64,000 nt of DNA from Enterococcus sulfureus ATCC 49903 (GTDB lineage Bacteria > Bacillota > Bacilli > Lactobacillales > Enterococcaceae): NCBI RefSeq assembly GCF_000407605.1, contig NZ_ASWO01000005.1, positions 434,001 through 498,000 on the forward strand, given 5' to 3'. Positions 8,475 through 16,584 of this stretch are shown here, one piece after another. The translations under genes were made by a program, and so were the position numbers. The stretch's first letter is position 1, and each line of letters starts with the position of its first letter. The notes beneath the pieces were generated by a model. That model made no database searches. It was given only the letters and a program-made list of their open reading frames with translations, and was not told the origin of the DNA.

Positions 8475-8506
8475 TACTTAGGCGTAACTGCCTAAGTATT
8501 TTTTTA
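8473..8506 (+). terminator. Terminator of the small-gene operon
   Basis: AATACTTAGGC and GCCTAAGTATT form an 11-bp stem with a 6-nt loop, followed by TTTTTTAT. Confidence 0.9.
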
Positions 8507-8772
8507 TCTAAATGGACGAATGCCTACCAAGCAAGCTTGATAGGCGTTCTAACGATACGATATTTTATTTAAAGTTGCAGCCAAACTATTACTCAAATTC
8601 GACTTATTTCTCATTTAAACGATCCATACCCATAACCTCTTATGGATCCTTGTAGCTCTCAAGCTACGCCAGTTGGAATAAACTTCAGCGAAATATAGAA
8701 AAATTGTTGCTAATCTATCTTTTCGTATATACTAATACTAACATAAATTAAAAAAAATAGATAGGAGAGCAT
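8507..8772. other. Structured intergenic gap
   Basis: About 265 bases without a gene. Three hairpins are visible: an imperfect one at 8519-8552 (ATGCCTA with TAGGCGT), GATCCATA with TATGGATC at 8619-8647, and GTAGCT with AGCTAC at 8652-8667. The promoter of the next gene, TTGTTG at 8704-8709 and TATACT at 8728-8733 with an 18-nt spacer, comes after them, so the hairpins are not in its leader. Their function is unknown. Confidence 0.5.
8704..8733 (+). promoter_or_regulatory. Promoter of the GNAT gene
   Basis: TTGTTG and TATACT with an 18-nt spacer, about 40 nt before the ATG. Confidence 0.6.
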
Positions 8773-9315
8773 ATGAACCTTAAGATTCGTTTAGCAACTT
8801 TAGAGGATTTAGATCAACTTGAAGCCATTGTAAATGATGCGATTGTTTCAATGAACGAACAAGGATTACCGCAGTGGCAAAATGGATATGGCCCTAATCG
8901 AGATCGCTTGACAGAAGATATCACGTGTCAGCAGCTCTATGTGGGGATGTTAGAAAATACGCTTGTGGGAATGGCCGCATTAGTATTTGGAACGGATCCT
9001 GTTTATACCCGTGTAGATGGACAATTTCATCCCAATAGCCCGTTAGCGTATCTATCTATTCATCGCTTTGCCATTGATCGGACATTACACCAGAAAGGAC
9101 TTGGAACAGCTTGGTTACGCACGATTTGTCACTTTGCGACTGCACAAGGCTATACTGACCTTAGAATCGATACCCATCCGTTAAATATCGGTATGCAAAA
9201 AGTGATTTTAGCCAATGACTTTTCTTATTGTGGGGCGATCGAATTTCCAATTCCTAATGGAGAACGTTTTGTATATCAATATTTGATGGAAACACCAGAA
9301 AAAACTTGTCACTAA
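8773..9315 (+). CDS. GNAT family N-acetyltransferase
   Basis: A 180-residue GNAT acetyltransferase. It begins with the usual beta-1/alpha-1 signature (IRLATLEDLDQLEAIVNDA), and motif A reads LSIHRFAIDRTLHQKGLGTAWL, with the pyrophosphate-binding Gln/Lys-x-Gly-x-Gly core as QKGLGT. The C-terminal segment DLRIDTHPLNIGMQKVILANDFSYCG is the motif B region. The substrate is unknown. The ATG has GGAGAG 6 nt upstream. It is followed after 42 nt by a small gene. Confidence 0.85.
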   Translation: MNLKIRLATLEDLDQLEAIVNDAIVSMNEQGLPQWQNGYGPNRDRLTEDITCQQLYVGMLENTLVGMAALVFGTDPVYTRVDGQFHPNSPLAYLSIHRFAIDRTLHQKGLGTAWLRTICHFATAQGYTDLRIDTHPLNIGMQKVILANDFSYCGAIEFPIPNGERFVYQYLMETPEKTCH

Positions 9316-9357
9316 AAAGATTGCTTGATAAGATAAGTAAGAGAAGGATGGTGCAAG

Positions 9358-9543
9358 ATGAATAAACGTATGAAAAAGAAACAAGCGTATAAAGCGTACA
9401 TTAAAGCAATTTTTGAAGGATATGAAAAAATGTTAGAAAATCCCGAGATTGATTCTTTAACTTTTACGTATTTACATGAACAAACATCGTTAACACGTGA
9501 TGAGCAAAAACAAATTCGTTTTTTAACCGTCGACAAAGCATAA
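9358..9543 (+). CDS. Small basic/helical protein of unknown function
   Basis: A 61-residue protein, very basic at the N-terminus (MNKRMKKKQAYKAYIKA) and charged-helical afterwards. The ribosome site AAGGATGG precedes the ATG. A terminator overlaps its stop. No family is recognised. Confidence 0.6.
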   Translation: MNKRMKKKQAYKAYIKAIFEGYEKMLENPEIDSLTFTYLHEQTSLTRDEQKQIRFLTVDKA

Positions 9544-9569
9544 AAAAGGGATGTTACATCCCTTTTTTA
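9543..9569 (+). terminator. Terminator
   Basis: AAAAAAGGGATG and CATCCCTTTTTT form a 12-bp stem with a 3-nt loop, directly after the small gene. Confidence 0.9.
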
Positions 9570-9597
9570 CTACCATCATGAAAGAGGAGGAGACGAC

Positions 9598-10449
9598 ATG
9601 ACGTCTGAACATCCAAAGTCTCAATCGGGGTTTCACGAAATCAAAGATACCGCATCTTTTCAAGTCGGATCTATGCTAAAAGAACTACAAGAGTTTGAAC
9701 AAGCGATTCAAACTGAAAATATCCCAGCAATTTATCGGATCTATAAAGGTCGCTTACATAATGAGATCAAAGCTACGGCGAATCAACATCATGAAATCGA
9801 TGAACTGTTGATGCAAAAAATGCATGATCAATTTATCGCCACTTTTCCATTTATGAATAAACTCGCTCGTCTAGATGCCACAAGTCAACACTATAAAATC
9901 GATCGCTACTATCATGAACGTGCAACAATCGTATTGGATGCGGCAACACCTAGTGTGTTTATTTTACCTGCAGTAGAAGATGAATGGTTAACGTATAAAC
10001 AAAATCAACAGGCTCCATTAGACACGATTGAAAAACAAATGGATGCACTCGATGCGCGTTCGATCACCTTAAAAGAAGAGGCAGCGGAATTAATACAAGA
10101 AAAAGAAACGATGCTTGAAGCCATTCAAAAGAAAAAAGACGATTCTAAAGGATTTTTTGGCCGCGAGAAGCATACGGAAGAATTAGAACGTATGGAAGCT
10201 TATCTAAACACGATTACAACGAAACTAGCAGAAGTTGAAGCATTACTTGCCGATCAAACTGCTTTGATTCAAGAAAAAGAAGCTTTGATGCGGACTTATG
10301 AACAACTTCGGTTAAATCAAGCGATTATCACTAAAGAATTTCGCTTGATTACGACTTATTTTGGGTCTTTTGATCAAATGGTTGAACAACTGGAAGCCTT
10401 TTTGATCGACTACTTACGTGAAGGAGGAGATATAAGTGAACAAGAATGA
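9598..10449 (+). CDS. Coiled-coil protein of unknown function
   Basis: A 283-residue soluble protein with no signal peptide or membrane segment. The first half is mixed alpha-helical. Residues about 135-255 form a long coiled coil rich in Glu, Lys and Gln (LDTIEKQMDALDARSITLKE and LERMEAYLNTITTKLAEVEA), with a short break GFFGREKHTEE. A final helical part follows. I do not recognise a family. The start has an excellent AGGAGGAG. It overlaps the next gene by 14 nt, so the two are probably translated together and may form a complex. Confidence 0.7.
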   Translation: MTSEHPKSQSGFHEIKDTASFQVGSMLKELQEFEQAIQTENIPAIYRIYKGRLHNEIKATANQHHEIDELLMQKMHDQFIATFPFMNKLARLDATSQHYKIDRYYHERATIVLDAATPSVFILPAVEDEWLTYKQNQQAPLDTIEKQMDALDARSITLKEEAAELIQEKETMLEAIQKKKDDSKGFFGREKHTEELERMEAYLNTITTKLAEVEALLADQTALIQEKEALMRTYEQLRLNQAIITKEFRLITTYFGSFDQMVEQLEAFLIDYLREGGDISEQE

Positions 10450-11407
10450 GCAAGAGCAAGCATCTCTTCAACGCGATGAAGTCGAAGTCGTAAAAAAAGC
10501 GGTAGTGACAGTCGAAGATGTTCCTTCGCCTTCTTTATCAACCATTCCGTTAGATCAAACGAATTTTGACGAATATGAAACGGAAAAAAAAGCATTGCAT
10601 CGCACTATCCTGACACAGATAAATCAAACAGAGCGTATTCTTGCTGATTTAAAATTGCAAAAATTACTTGCTGAAGCAGATTTTCCTTCTTTGGTAGAAG
10701 CTTTTTGTGAATTCACTCAAGACAAAGCGGAGATTTCAAACACTGCCAAAGCACAGTTAGAAGATTATGTTCTCTTTTATTTACTCTATCCGTTAAAAGA
10801 AGGCAGTCTACAGAAAACTTCGGATACGCGGATATGGCAAGCCAAGCACTTTTTTATTCGTTACCAAACCAATGCCTCACGTATTACGTTAGAGATTAAG
10901 ATCCCGGTCACAAACACTCGGTTTGAGAGTACGTACTTGCCTTTGTTTGATTTTGATCTACATAAGATGACAACTAGTGTACGTGAAGAAGAAGTCATGA
11001 AGCTGATTCAACTATGGTACAGCAAAAAAGTATTTTCTCGTAGTCAATTATCGTTGATCAATTATGATTTAAATCGCTTATTGGCGAATATAAAAGAATT
11101 AGGATTTGTGGTTCAAGAAAACTTTTTAGACAATACTTTGGTGTTAGACCGAAGCATTACAAGTCCCGTTACGATCACTGCACCTATTTTAGACCAAATT
11201 TTTATCGTATTAATGGAAAATCCTCAATATGATTTGCATAAGTTAGGCGAGACTACTTATAAAATCGTATTGGACCACGGACAAACGCTTCAATTTGAAG
11301 AAAATACAGAACAAGCAGCGTTAATTCTATTTTCAAATAATCGCAAACGTTCGATCTTAGACTTTTTCACTCATTACCCATTTTTAGTTCCATTACTTAT
11401 TGTATAA
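10436..11407 (+). CDS. Protein of unknown function coupled to the coiled-coil gene
   Basis: A 323-residue protein. It starts at GTG, 8 nt after AGGAGGAG, inside the 3' end of the preceding gene (14-nt overlap). The first 50 residues are acidic and probably disordered. The middle holds a predicted beta-rich part (HFFIRYQTNASRITLEIKIP) and then helices that could be winged-helix-like (KVFSRSQLSLINYDLNRLLA, DQIFIVLMENP). It ends in a hydrophobic tail (FFTHYPFLVPLLIV). No family is recognised. The overlap and shared terminator place it in a two-gene unit with the coiled-coil protein. Confidence 0.7.
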   Translation: MNKNEQEQASLQRDEVEVVKKAVVTVEDVPSPSLSTIPLDQTNFDEYETEKKALHRTILTQINQTERILADLKLQKLLAEADFPSLVEAFCEFTQDKAEISNTAKAQLEDYVLFYLLYPLKEGSLQKTSDTRIWQAKHFFIRYQTNASRITLEIKIPVTNTRFESTYLPLFDFDLHKMTTSVREEEVMKLIQLWYSKKVFSRSQLSLINYDLNRLLANIKELGFVVQENFLDNTLVLDRSITSPVTITAPILDQIFIVLMENPQYDLHKLGETTYKIVLDHGQTLQFEENTEQAALILFSNNRKRSILDFFTHYPFLVPLLIV

Positions 11408-11410
11408 GCA

Positions 11411-11442
11411 AAAAAGCAGCTGCAGGAGATGCAGTTGTTTTT
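11411..11442 (+). terminator. Terminator of the two-gene unit
   Basis: A stem between AGCAGCTGCA and TGCAGTTGTT (with G.U pairs) and a 5-nt loop, followed by TTTT. It lies only 15 nt before the next start codon, so some read-through is likely. Confidence 0.7.
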
Positions 11443-11456
11443 ATTTAGGAGGATAT

Positions 11457-12182
11457 ATGCTAAATCAACAAACTGCACAATTTTGGGATGAGTTTGCATC
11501 AGAATATTATGCCATCCAACAAGAAACGTTTACTACGATCACCACAGATATTGCACATTATCTAGAAAAAATCGGTGTCTTACCTACTCAAGATTTTGTC
11601 GATCTTGCAGGAGGATATGGGAAATATATTCCAACCATCTTGCCATATGTAGGAAAGTACTACTTAGTTGATTTTTCAAAAGAGATGTTGCAATTAGCTG
11701 AAACACTCTATCCAAAACCAAACATTGAACGCATTCTAACGACGCAAACAGAGTTTTTTACCTATTCTGCGACAAATCAATATGACTGTGTGTTCAGTGC
11801 GTTGAATCCTGCGATGCGCCAGATCGAAGAGGTGATCCAAGCATTACGGATTTCAGAGCGTTACGCGTGTTTTGTAGAGTTGGTATCCGATACTGAAGAG
11901 CTCTTTACGGAAATTGAACCGATTACGCAAACGAAAGAAGCGCAATTATTTTTAACAAACGTCACTCGATTTGCAACAGACCAAGGAATCCCTTGGCATA
12001 AGAAACGCTTCACCTATACCACTCAAACCATGATTGAAAAAACGTTTGCGTTAGACTATTTTGCAGAGGATATCCAACAAGATCCCACCGTATTGGCTAA
12101 GATCGAGTCGTTCTATCAAGGGAAAGAGAGTCGAGAGGTGTGTCATGAAGTCCAATTTGAATTGGTAGTTTTAGTCAAATAA
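11457..12182 (+). CDS. SAM-dependent methyltransferase
   Basis: A class I (Rossmann) methyltransferase of 241 residues. Motif I reads FVDLAGGYGKYIP, the acidic end of strand 2 is LVDFSKEMLQLAE, and motif IV is YDCVFSALNPAM. The substrate is unknown. The start was set at the ATG 5 nt after AGGAGG (11448-11453), although the frame is open 19 codons further upstream through the terminator. It is followed after 21 nt by the Mga-like regulator gene. Confidence 0.85.
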   Translation: MLNQQTAQFWDEFASEYYAIQQETFTTITTDIAHYLEKIGVLPTQDFVDLAGGYGKYIPTILPYVGKYYLVDFSKEMLQLAETLYPKPNIERILTTQTEFFTYSATNQYDCVFSALNPAMRQIEEVIQALRISERYACFVELVSDTEELFTEIEPITQTKEAQLFLTNVTRFATDQGIPWHKKRFTYTTQTMIEKTFALDYFAEDIQQDPTVLAKIESFYQGKESREVCHEVQFELVVLVK

Positions 12183-12203
12183 ACGTGAGGAAGGATATTC
12201 GAT

Positions 12204-13613
12204 ATGGATCCATTAGCTTTTTTAGATAAACAATCTCGACATCAAGTCCATATTTTTCAATTCTTAATCAAAGAAAACCGTGAAGTTGAAGTAGAGAAAT
12301 TATTGTCGACATTTTCATTTTCCACGCCAACGATTCAAAAAGCAGTAGGGGAATTAAAAGAAAAATTACATGCCTTTCATAGCCAAACAGACCTTTATTT
12401 ACTGGATAAAACACTACTGAAATTGAGTTTGCCAAATGACTTTGACTTACGTGCTTTTTTATATACTACTTATTACGAAACAAGTATCGATGTGATCCTC
12501 TTAGATCAACTATATACTGTAAGAGACCTTTCTATTACCAAACTTACGCTAGAGCTACAAGTTAGTGAGGCCTCTTTATTTCGTCGCTTAAAACGCGTAA
12601 ATAATCTGTTAACGGATTTTGATATTGGATATAAAAACAAACAATTGATGGGAAATGCTGAAGATATCCAATTATTTTATTATCATTTTTACACGTCTAT
12701 CTATCCAATCGCACTCATTCAAAAGCGTTTTTATCGTGAGAGTTTTTCGCAACTATTGAAAATCATTGAATCAACATTAGGGATTACATTTTCAAAAACA
12801 CAAACGATTCGATTGATGCTTTGGTTGAGTCTAATGGAAAAACAATTGGATATTCGAACTGGACGGAAATTTTCAAGTCCATCTAAATTATTAGAACAAA
12901 CGACTAAATCGTTCAAACAATTGGAACAAATTTTCTTGCGGTTTTCCAGTCGTTATGCGATGCAGTGGCCATTTGAAGCAGTAGGGTGGTTTTATGTGTT
13001 TTTACAAGCAGAAGGGTTTCTTTTTGTAGAGAGTGAGAGTAGCCAACGATTGCAACAATTGACTTTAGAAATCCAACGATTACTTGCTATTCCAGAATCG
13101 AATACAGTAGTCATGCAGCAGTTGTATCAGATTCATTTATACGTAAGTTATCAAAAAGTCATTTGGAAAAACGAATTCACGAAAGCTGTTCGTCTTTCAG
13201 ATACGCATCCAGAATTATTTTATGCGATTATGGAAAAAGTGGAGCAGCTACTTCCAACCACATTACCGACTGTAAAATGGGAATATCTGGACTATGAATA
13301 TGCTCGGATTCTTGACTTTTTACAGCATACACGAAAACAAGTGATTATACTTTACTGTCATTTAGATATTTCAGAAGTATTTTTACGTGAAGAGACGAAG
13401 CAAATTTTAGAAACTTATAGTCAACAACTGGATATTGAACTTAGATATTCTGAAGATATAAAAGAGTTTACAATCACAACCAATAATCCTTTAGAGCAAA
13501 AAAAGGATAGTGTGTATTTTTACTTAGAAACAACGCGCTGGACGACGTATTCTTTAGCACAACTCTATCAAATATTCGTTACGATCAAAAAAGAAAAAGA
13601 GGTGAGAGAGTGA
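12204..13613 (+). CDS. Mga-like transcriptional regulator
   Basis: A 469-residue regulator of the Mga/AtxA type. The N-terminal part carries two helix-turn-helix segments (about residues 20-60, VEKLLSTFSFSTPTIQKAVG, and about 105-140, SITKLTLELQVSEASLFRRL), followed by the long helical PRD-like middle region and a C-terminal EIIB-like segment (KQVIILYCHLDISEVFLREE). The length is typical (about 490). It overlaps the following oxidoreductase gene by 4 nt (GTGA), so it probably regulates, and is made together with, that enzyme. The ribosome site is GGAAGGA. The family is clear; the target genes are inferred. Confidence 0.8.
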   Translation: MDPLAFLDKQSRHQVHIFQFLIKENREVEVEKLLSTFSFSTPTIQKAVGELKEKLHAFHSQTDLYLLDKTLLKLSLPNDFDLRAFLYTTYYETSIDVILLDQLYTVRDLSITKLTLELQVSEASLFRRLKRVNNLLTDFDIGYKNKQLMGNAEDIQLFYYHFYTSIYPIALIQKRFYRESFSQLLKIIESTLGITFSKTQTIRLMLWLSLMEKQLDIRTGRKFSSPSKLLEQTTKSFKQLEQIFLRFSSRYAMQWPFEAVGWFYVFLQAEGFLFVESESSQRLQQLTLEIQRLLAIPESNTVVMQQLYQIHLYVSYQKVIWKNEFTKAVRLSDTHPELFYAIMEKVEQLLPTTLPTVKWEYLDYEYARILDFLQHTRKQVIILYCHLDISEVFLREETKQILETYSQQLDIELRYSEDIKEFTITTNNPLEQKKDSVYFYLETTRWTTYSLAQLYQIFVTIKKEKEVRE

Positions 13614-14956
13614 GAGTAGTGATTATCGGTGCCTCACATGCAGGTATCAGTGCAGCCAAACAGTTAAAAGGAGTAGATCCAAGTATTGAAGTGGTTTTGA
13701 TTGAACGTACACACAGTTTAGCTTATTTAGCCAGTACGTTACATTTGGTTTTAGCTGAACGATTAGACGATTTAAAAGAAGGACATCAAACCTCAATCAA
13801 TGAACTCATTACGTTAGGAATCCATGTTATGTTGGACACTCAGGTAGTCGAGATCGAGGCAAAGACGCATCAATTACGATTTAGCTCATTAGAAGGCAGT
13901 AGCGAAACGTTAACCTATGACAAGTTAATCTTAGCAATGGGATCAACACAGCCTAATATTCCCATCGAATTAGAAGCAGGGGAGATCACGACATATAAAA
14001 GTTATAAAGAGGCTACACAAGCTCTAAAAGAGTTTGAACAAGTAGATCAAGTTGCCATTATCGGTGCGGGGTTGATTGGATTAGAGTTAGCAGACGCGTT
14101 AAAAGAGAAAAAAGAAGTCGTTCTAATCGATCGTATGAATGATGTTTTGTTTCGCTATTTTGATGTTGAACTTACCCAAATGATCAAACGTCACTTAACT
14201 AAACAAACGCGAATGTACTTAGGCGAAACAATCCAAACTATCGTACAAGATACACAAACAGGAACTCAAGAGATTGTCTTGACAGGTCAAACGATTCAGA
14301 CACAAGCGATTGTCTATGCCGTAAATCCTAGACCATCAATTGAATTAGTGAAAGACTTTTTAGAGATCACCTCAGATGGTACGATTCGAACAGATGCGTA
14401 TCTAAGAACTTCTGAGCCTGATATATATGCCATTGGTGACTTGATTTCTTTACCGTTTAAAAATACGCAAGAAACAAGTTATATTCCGTTATTAAGTAAT
14501 GCGATTACAACTGGATTAGTTGCTGCTCAAAATATTGCATTTGATAATCAATTGATTTGTCCTAGCGTGCAAAGAACGGTCGTATCGAGCTTTTTTGATC
14601 TACATGTTGCTTCAACAGGGATTACACAAGAAGAAGCTCCATATTATGGGATATCAAGTTTTGCCTATACAAAGACATTTTCACCGAAATCGTATCTAGC
14701 AAAAACAGATTCGCCATTTGTCACGTTAAAACTCGTTTATACAAAAGAAACCAATCAACTAATTGGTGGTCAATTGCTGACGAATTCCAGTCATTATATT
14801 GAATGGATTGATCTGATTTCGCTTGCGATCAACCAAGAAACAACGATTTCAGAGTTAGCTGTGATGGATTTTTATTTTCAGCCTTTATTTAATGAGCCGA
14901 TTCATCCAATTAGTCAGGTTGCATTAGATATTTTAGCCACACAACAACACACGTAA
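13610..14956 (+). CDS. FAD/NADH oxidoreductase of the NADH oxidase/peroxidase family lacking the redox cysteine
   Basis: A 448-residue flavoprotein with the fold of H2O2-forming or water-forming NADH oxidases, NADH peroxidase and CoA-disulfide reductase. Seen: FAD-binding VVIIGASHAG with His10, NAD-binding VAIIGAGLIGLELA (near 145-160), FAD motif YAIGDLI, and a C-terminal dimerisation domain. In the family, Cys42 in SFLSCG is the catalytic sulfenic-acid cysteine. Here the same place reads AYLAST and residue 42 is Ser. Peroxidase or four-electron oxidase chemistry is therefore unlikely; a two-electron oxidase giving peroxide, or another reductase role, is possible. The start is GTG overlapping the stop of the Mga-like gene. 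A terminator follows. Confidence 0.85.
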   Translation: MRVVIIGASHAGISAAKQLKGVDPSIEVVLIERTHSLAYLASTLHLVLAERLDDLKEGHQTSINELITLGIHVMLDTQVVEIEAKTHQLRFSSLEGSSETLTYDKLILAMGSTQPNIPIELEAGEITTYKSYKEATQALKEFEQVDQVAIIGAGLIGLELADALKEKKEVVLIDRMNDVLFRYFDVELTQMIKRHLTKQTRMYLGETIQTIVQDTQTGTQEIVLTGQTIQTQAIVYAVNPRPSIELVKDFLEITSDGTIRTDAYLRTSEPDIYAIGDLISLPFKNTQETSYIPLLSNAITTGLVAAQNIAFDNQLICPSVQRTVVSSFFDLHVASTGITQEEAPYYGISSFAYTKTFSPKSYLAKTDSPFVTLKLVYTKETNQLIGGQLLTNSSHYIEWIDLISLAINQETTISELAVMDFYFQPLFNEPIHPISQVALDILATQQHT

Positions 14957-14984
14957 AATTTTTTTACGTGGTTGTTGTGTTTTT
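14939..14984 (+). terminator. Terminator of the regulator-oxidoreductase operon
   Basis: A long stem of ACAACAACACACGTAAAA against TTTTACGTGGTTGTTGT with T-run, overlapping the stop codon. Confidence 0.85.
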
Positions 14985-15169
14985 ATCTAAAAATGAGTTA
15001 GAAGGGGTGATTTTTAAGCACTATCCAATTCTTTTTATTTTAGTTTACATAATATACATTATAAAAAGTTAAGTAAGAAAAAGAATAGTCCCTCTAATTT
15101 CACTTTTTCCACCTTGTCTAACCTAAATTCCACTTTATACGTAAAAATTATACGTAAAAAAATTTTACA

Positions 15170-15210
15170 AACAAAAAAACTGCCATAGTTTGCAGCAGTT
15201 TTTTTGTTTG
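15170..15210 (-). terminator. Terminator of the nucleoside transporter gene
   Basis: AACAAAAAAACTGC and GCAGTTTTTTTGTT form a stem, about 6 nt after the minus-strand stop. The rest of the gap (14985-15169) is AT-rich with TACGTAAAAA repeats and no gene. Confidence 0.8.
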
Positions 15211-15215
15211 TGTGT

Positions 15216-16406
15216 TTAAATAATTAATCCTACAATAATCGAACTTAAAAAACTCACTAATGTTGCAGATCCTAGAATCTTTAGTCCATGTTTGGCAATC
15301 AAGTTTGATTTTTCTTCATTCAATCCTTTTACTGCACCAGATAATACACCAATTGATGAAAAGTTAGCAAATGATACCAAAAATACAGAAATAATGGCTA
15401 ATGATCGTTCAGAGAAATGCCAATTTTGTGTGGTTAATTGTGTCATAGCAACAAATTCATTCGTTGCTAGTTTTGTTGCCATCAAACTACCAGCATCTAC
15501 AGCTTGGTCCCAAGGGATACCGGTTAAAAACGCTAGTGGCGCAAATACATAGCCTAGTAACTGTTGAAAACTAATCCCAATAAGATGTAAAAACAACGAG
15601 TTAATAAATGCGATCAAGGCCACGAAACCAATCAACATAGCCGCAACCGTTACGGCAACTTTAAACCCATCTAACATATATTCACCTAACATCTGGAAAA
15701 ATGTATGTTCAGAATCTTCTTTTGTTTCAAGTTCATCTTTTTCACTTGGATCAAGTTCATATGGATTGACTATCGAACTGATAATGAAGCCACCGAATAG
15801 ATTTAAGACGACTGCGGTGATCACATATTCCGGTTTGATCAAACGCATATACGACCCCATAATCGATAATGAGATTGTTGACATCGTAGAAATCCCAAAT
15901 GTCATCATACGACGTTCACTTAAAAACGCCAATTCTTTTTTCAAGGTAATAAAGACTTCAGATTGCCCTAGCACAGCAGAAGCAATTCCATTGTACGATT
16001 CTAATTTACCCATTCCGTTGATTTTTTGTAACCCTAACCCAACATATTTCATAAACAACGGTAAGATTTTAATATAACGTAAGATCCCGATCAAGGCAGA
16101 AATGAAGACGATCGGCATTAATACCGTTAGGAAAAATGGTGCGCTCCCCTTATTGGCAATTCCTTTAAAGACAAAGTTGACCCCTTCGTTGGCGTCATCT
16201 AATAACTCTGTAAACCCACTAGATAACGATTCAACTAGTGCTGTCCCAGAAGATGTTTTAAGTAAGATAAATGCTAAAATCACTTGTAAAATAAACATTC
16301 GAAGAATTGGAAAATAGCGAATCTTCTTTCGATCGGTACTCATTACATAAGCTACTACAAAAATACTACATAATCCTAAAATTGCCATCAGATAATTCAA
16401 AAACAT
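15216..16406 (-). CDS. Concentrative nucleoside transporter (NupC family)
   Basis: A 396-residue integral membrane protein of the CNT/NupC family, which imports nucleosides with H+ or Na+. Typical parts: N-terminal helices, the Gly-rich gate domain (FISALIGILRYIKILPLFMK), the signature GMGKLESYNGIASAVLGQSE with the QSE binding motif, and the C-terminal substrate motif ATKLATNEFVAM (NEF). The length is normal. AAAGGAGC precedes the ATG. It is monocistronic. A short acidic cytoplasmic loop (PSEKDELETKEDSEH) is seen near residue 220. Exact nucleoside preference cannot be told. Confidence 0.92.
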   Translation of the reverse strand: MFLNYLMAILGLCSIFVVAYVMSTDRKKIRYFPILRMFILQVILAFILLKTSSGTALVESLSSGFTELLDDANEGVNFVFKGIANKGSAPFFLTVLMPIVFISALIGILRYIKILPLFMKYVGLGLQKINGMGKLESYNGIASAVLGQSEVFITLKKELAFLSERRMMTFGISTMSTISLSIMGSYMRLIKPEYVITAVVLNLFGGFIISSIVNPYELDPSEKDELETKEDSEHTFFQMLGEYMLDGFKVAVTVAAMLIGFVALIAFINSLFLHLIGISFQQLLGYVFAPLAFLTGIPWDQAVDAGSLMATKLATNEFVAMTQLTTQNWHFSERSLAIISVFLVSFANFSSIGVLSGAVKGLNEEKSNLIAKHGLKILGSATLVSFLSSIIVGLII

Positions 16407-16516
16407 GCTCCTTTACCCATTTCATAATCTTATAAAGACTACCACTAAGTCTTGTTAAATTCAATTCACTTTCTGAAAAAAGTAAATTCAATGAGAAAAG
16501 ATTTAGATTATTGCAT

Positions 16517-16545
16517 AAAAAAACCTTACAGACTGGCTGTAAGGT
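16517..16545 (-). terminator. Terminator of the degV gene
   Basis: ACCTTACAG and CTGTAAGGT form a 9-bp stem with a 5-nt loop, followed by seven T on the minus strand. Confidence 0.85.
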
Positions 16546-16584
16546 AGAAATAATCAAAATAATAGCAGAAAAAATAGTTCGTAA

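Noticed and set aside
15000-15169. TACGTAAAAA repeats as a possible origin or repeat array
   Set aside because: Only two to three imperfect copies in an AT-rich gap, without regular spacing.
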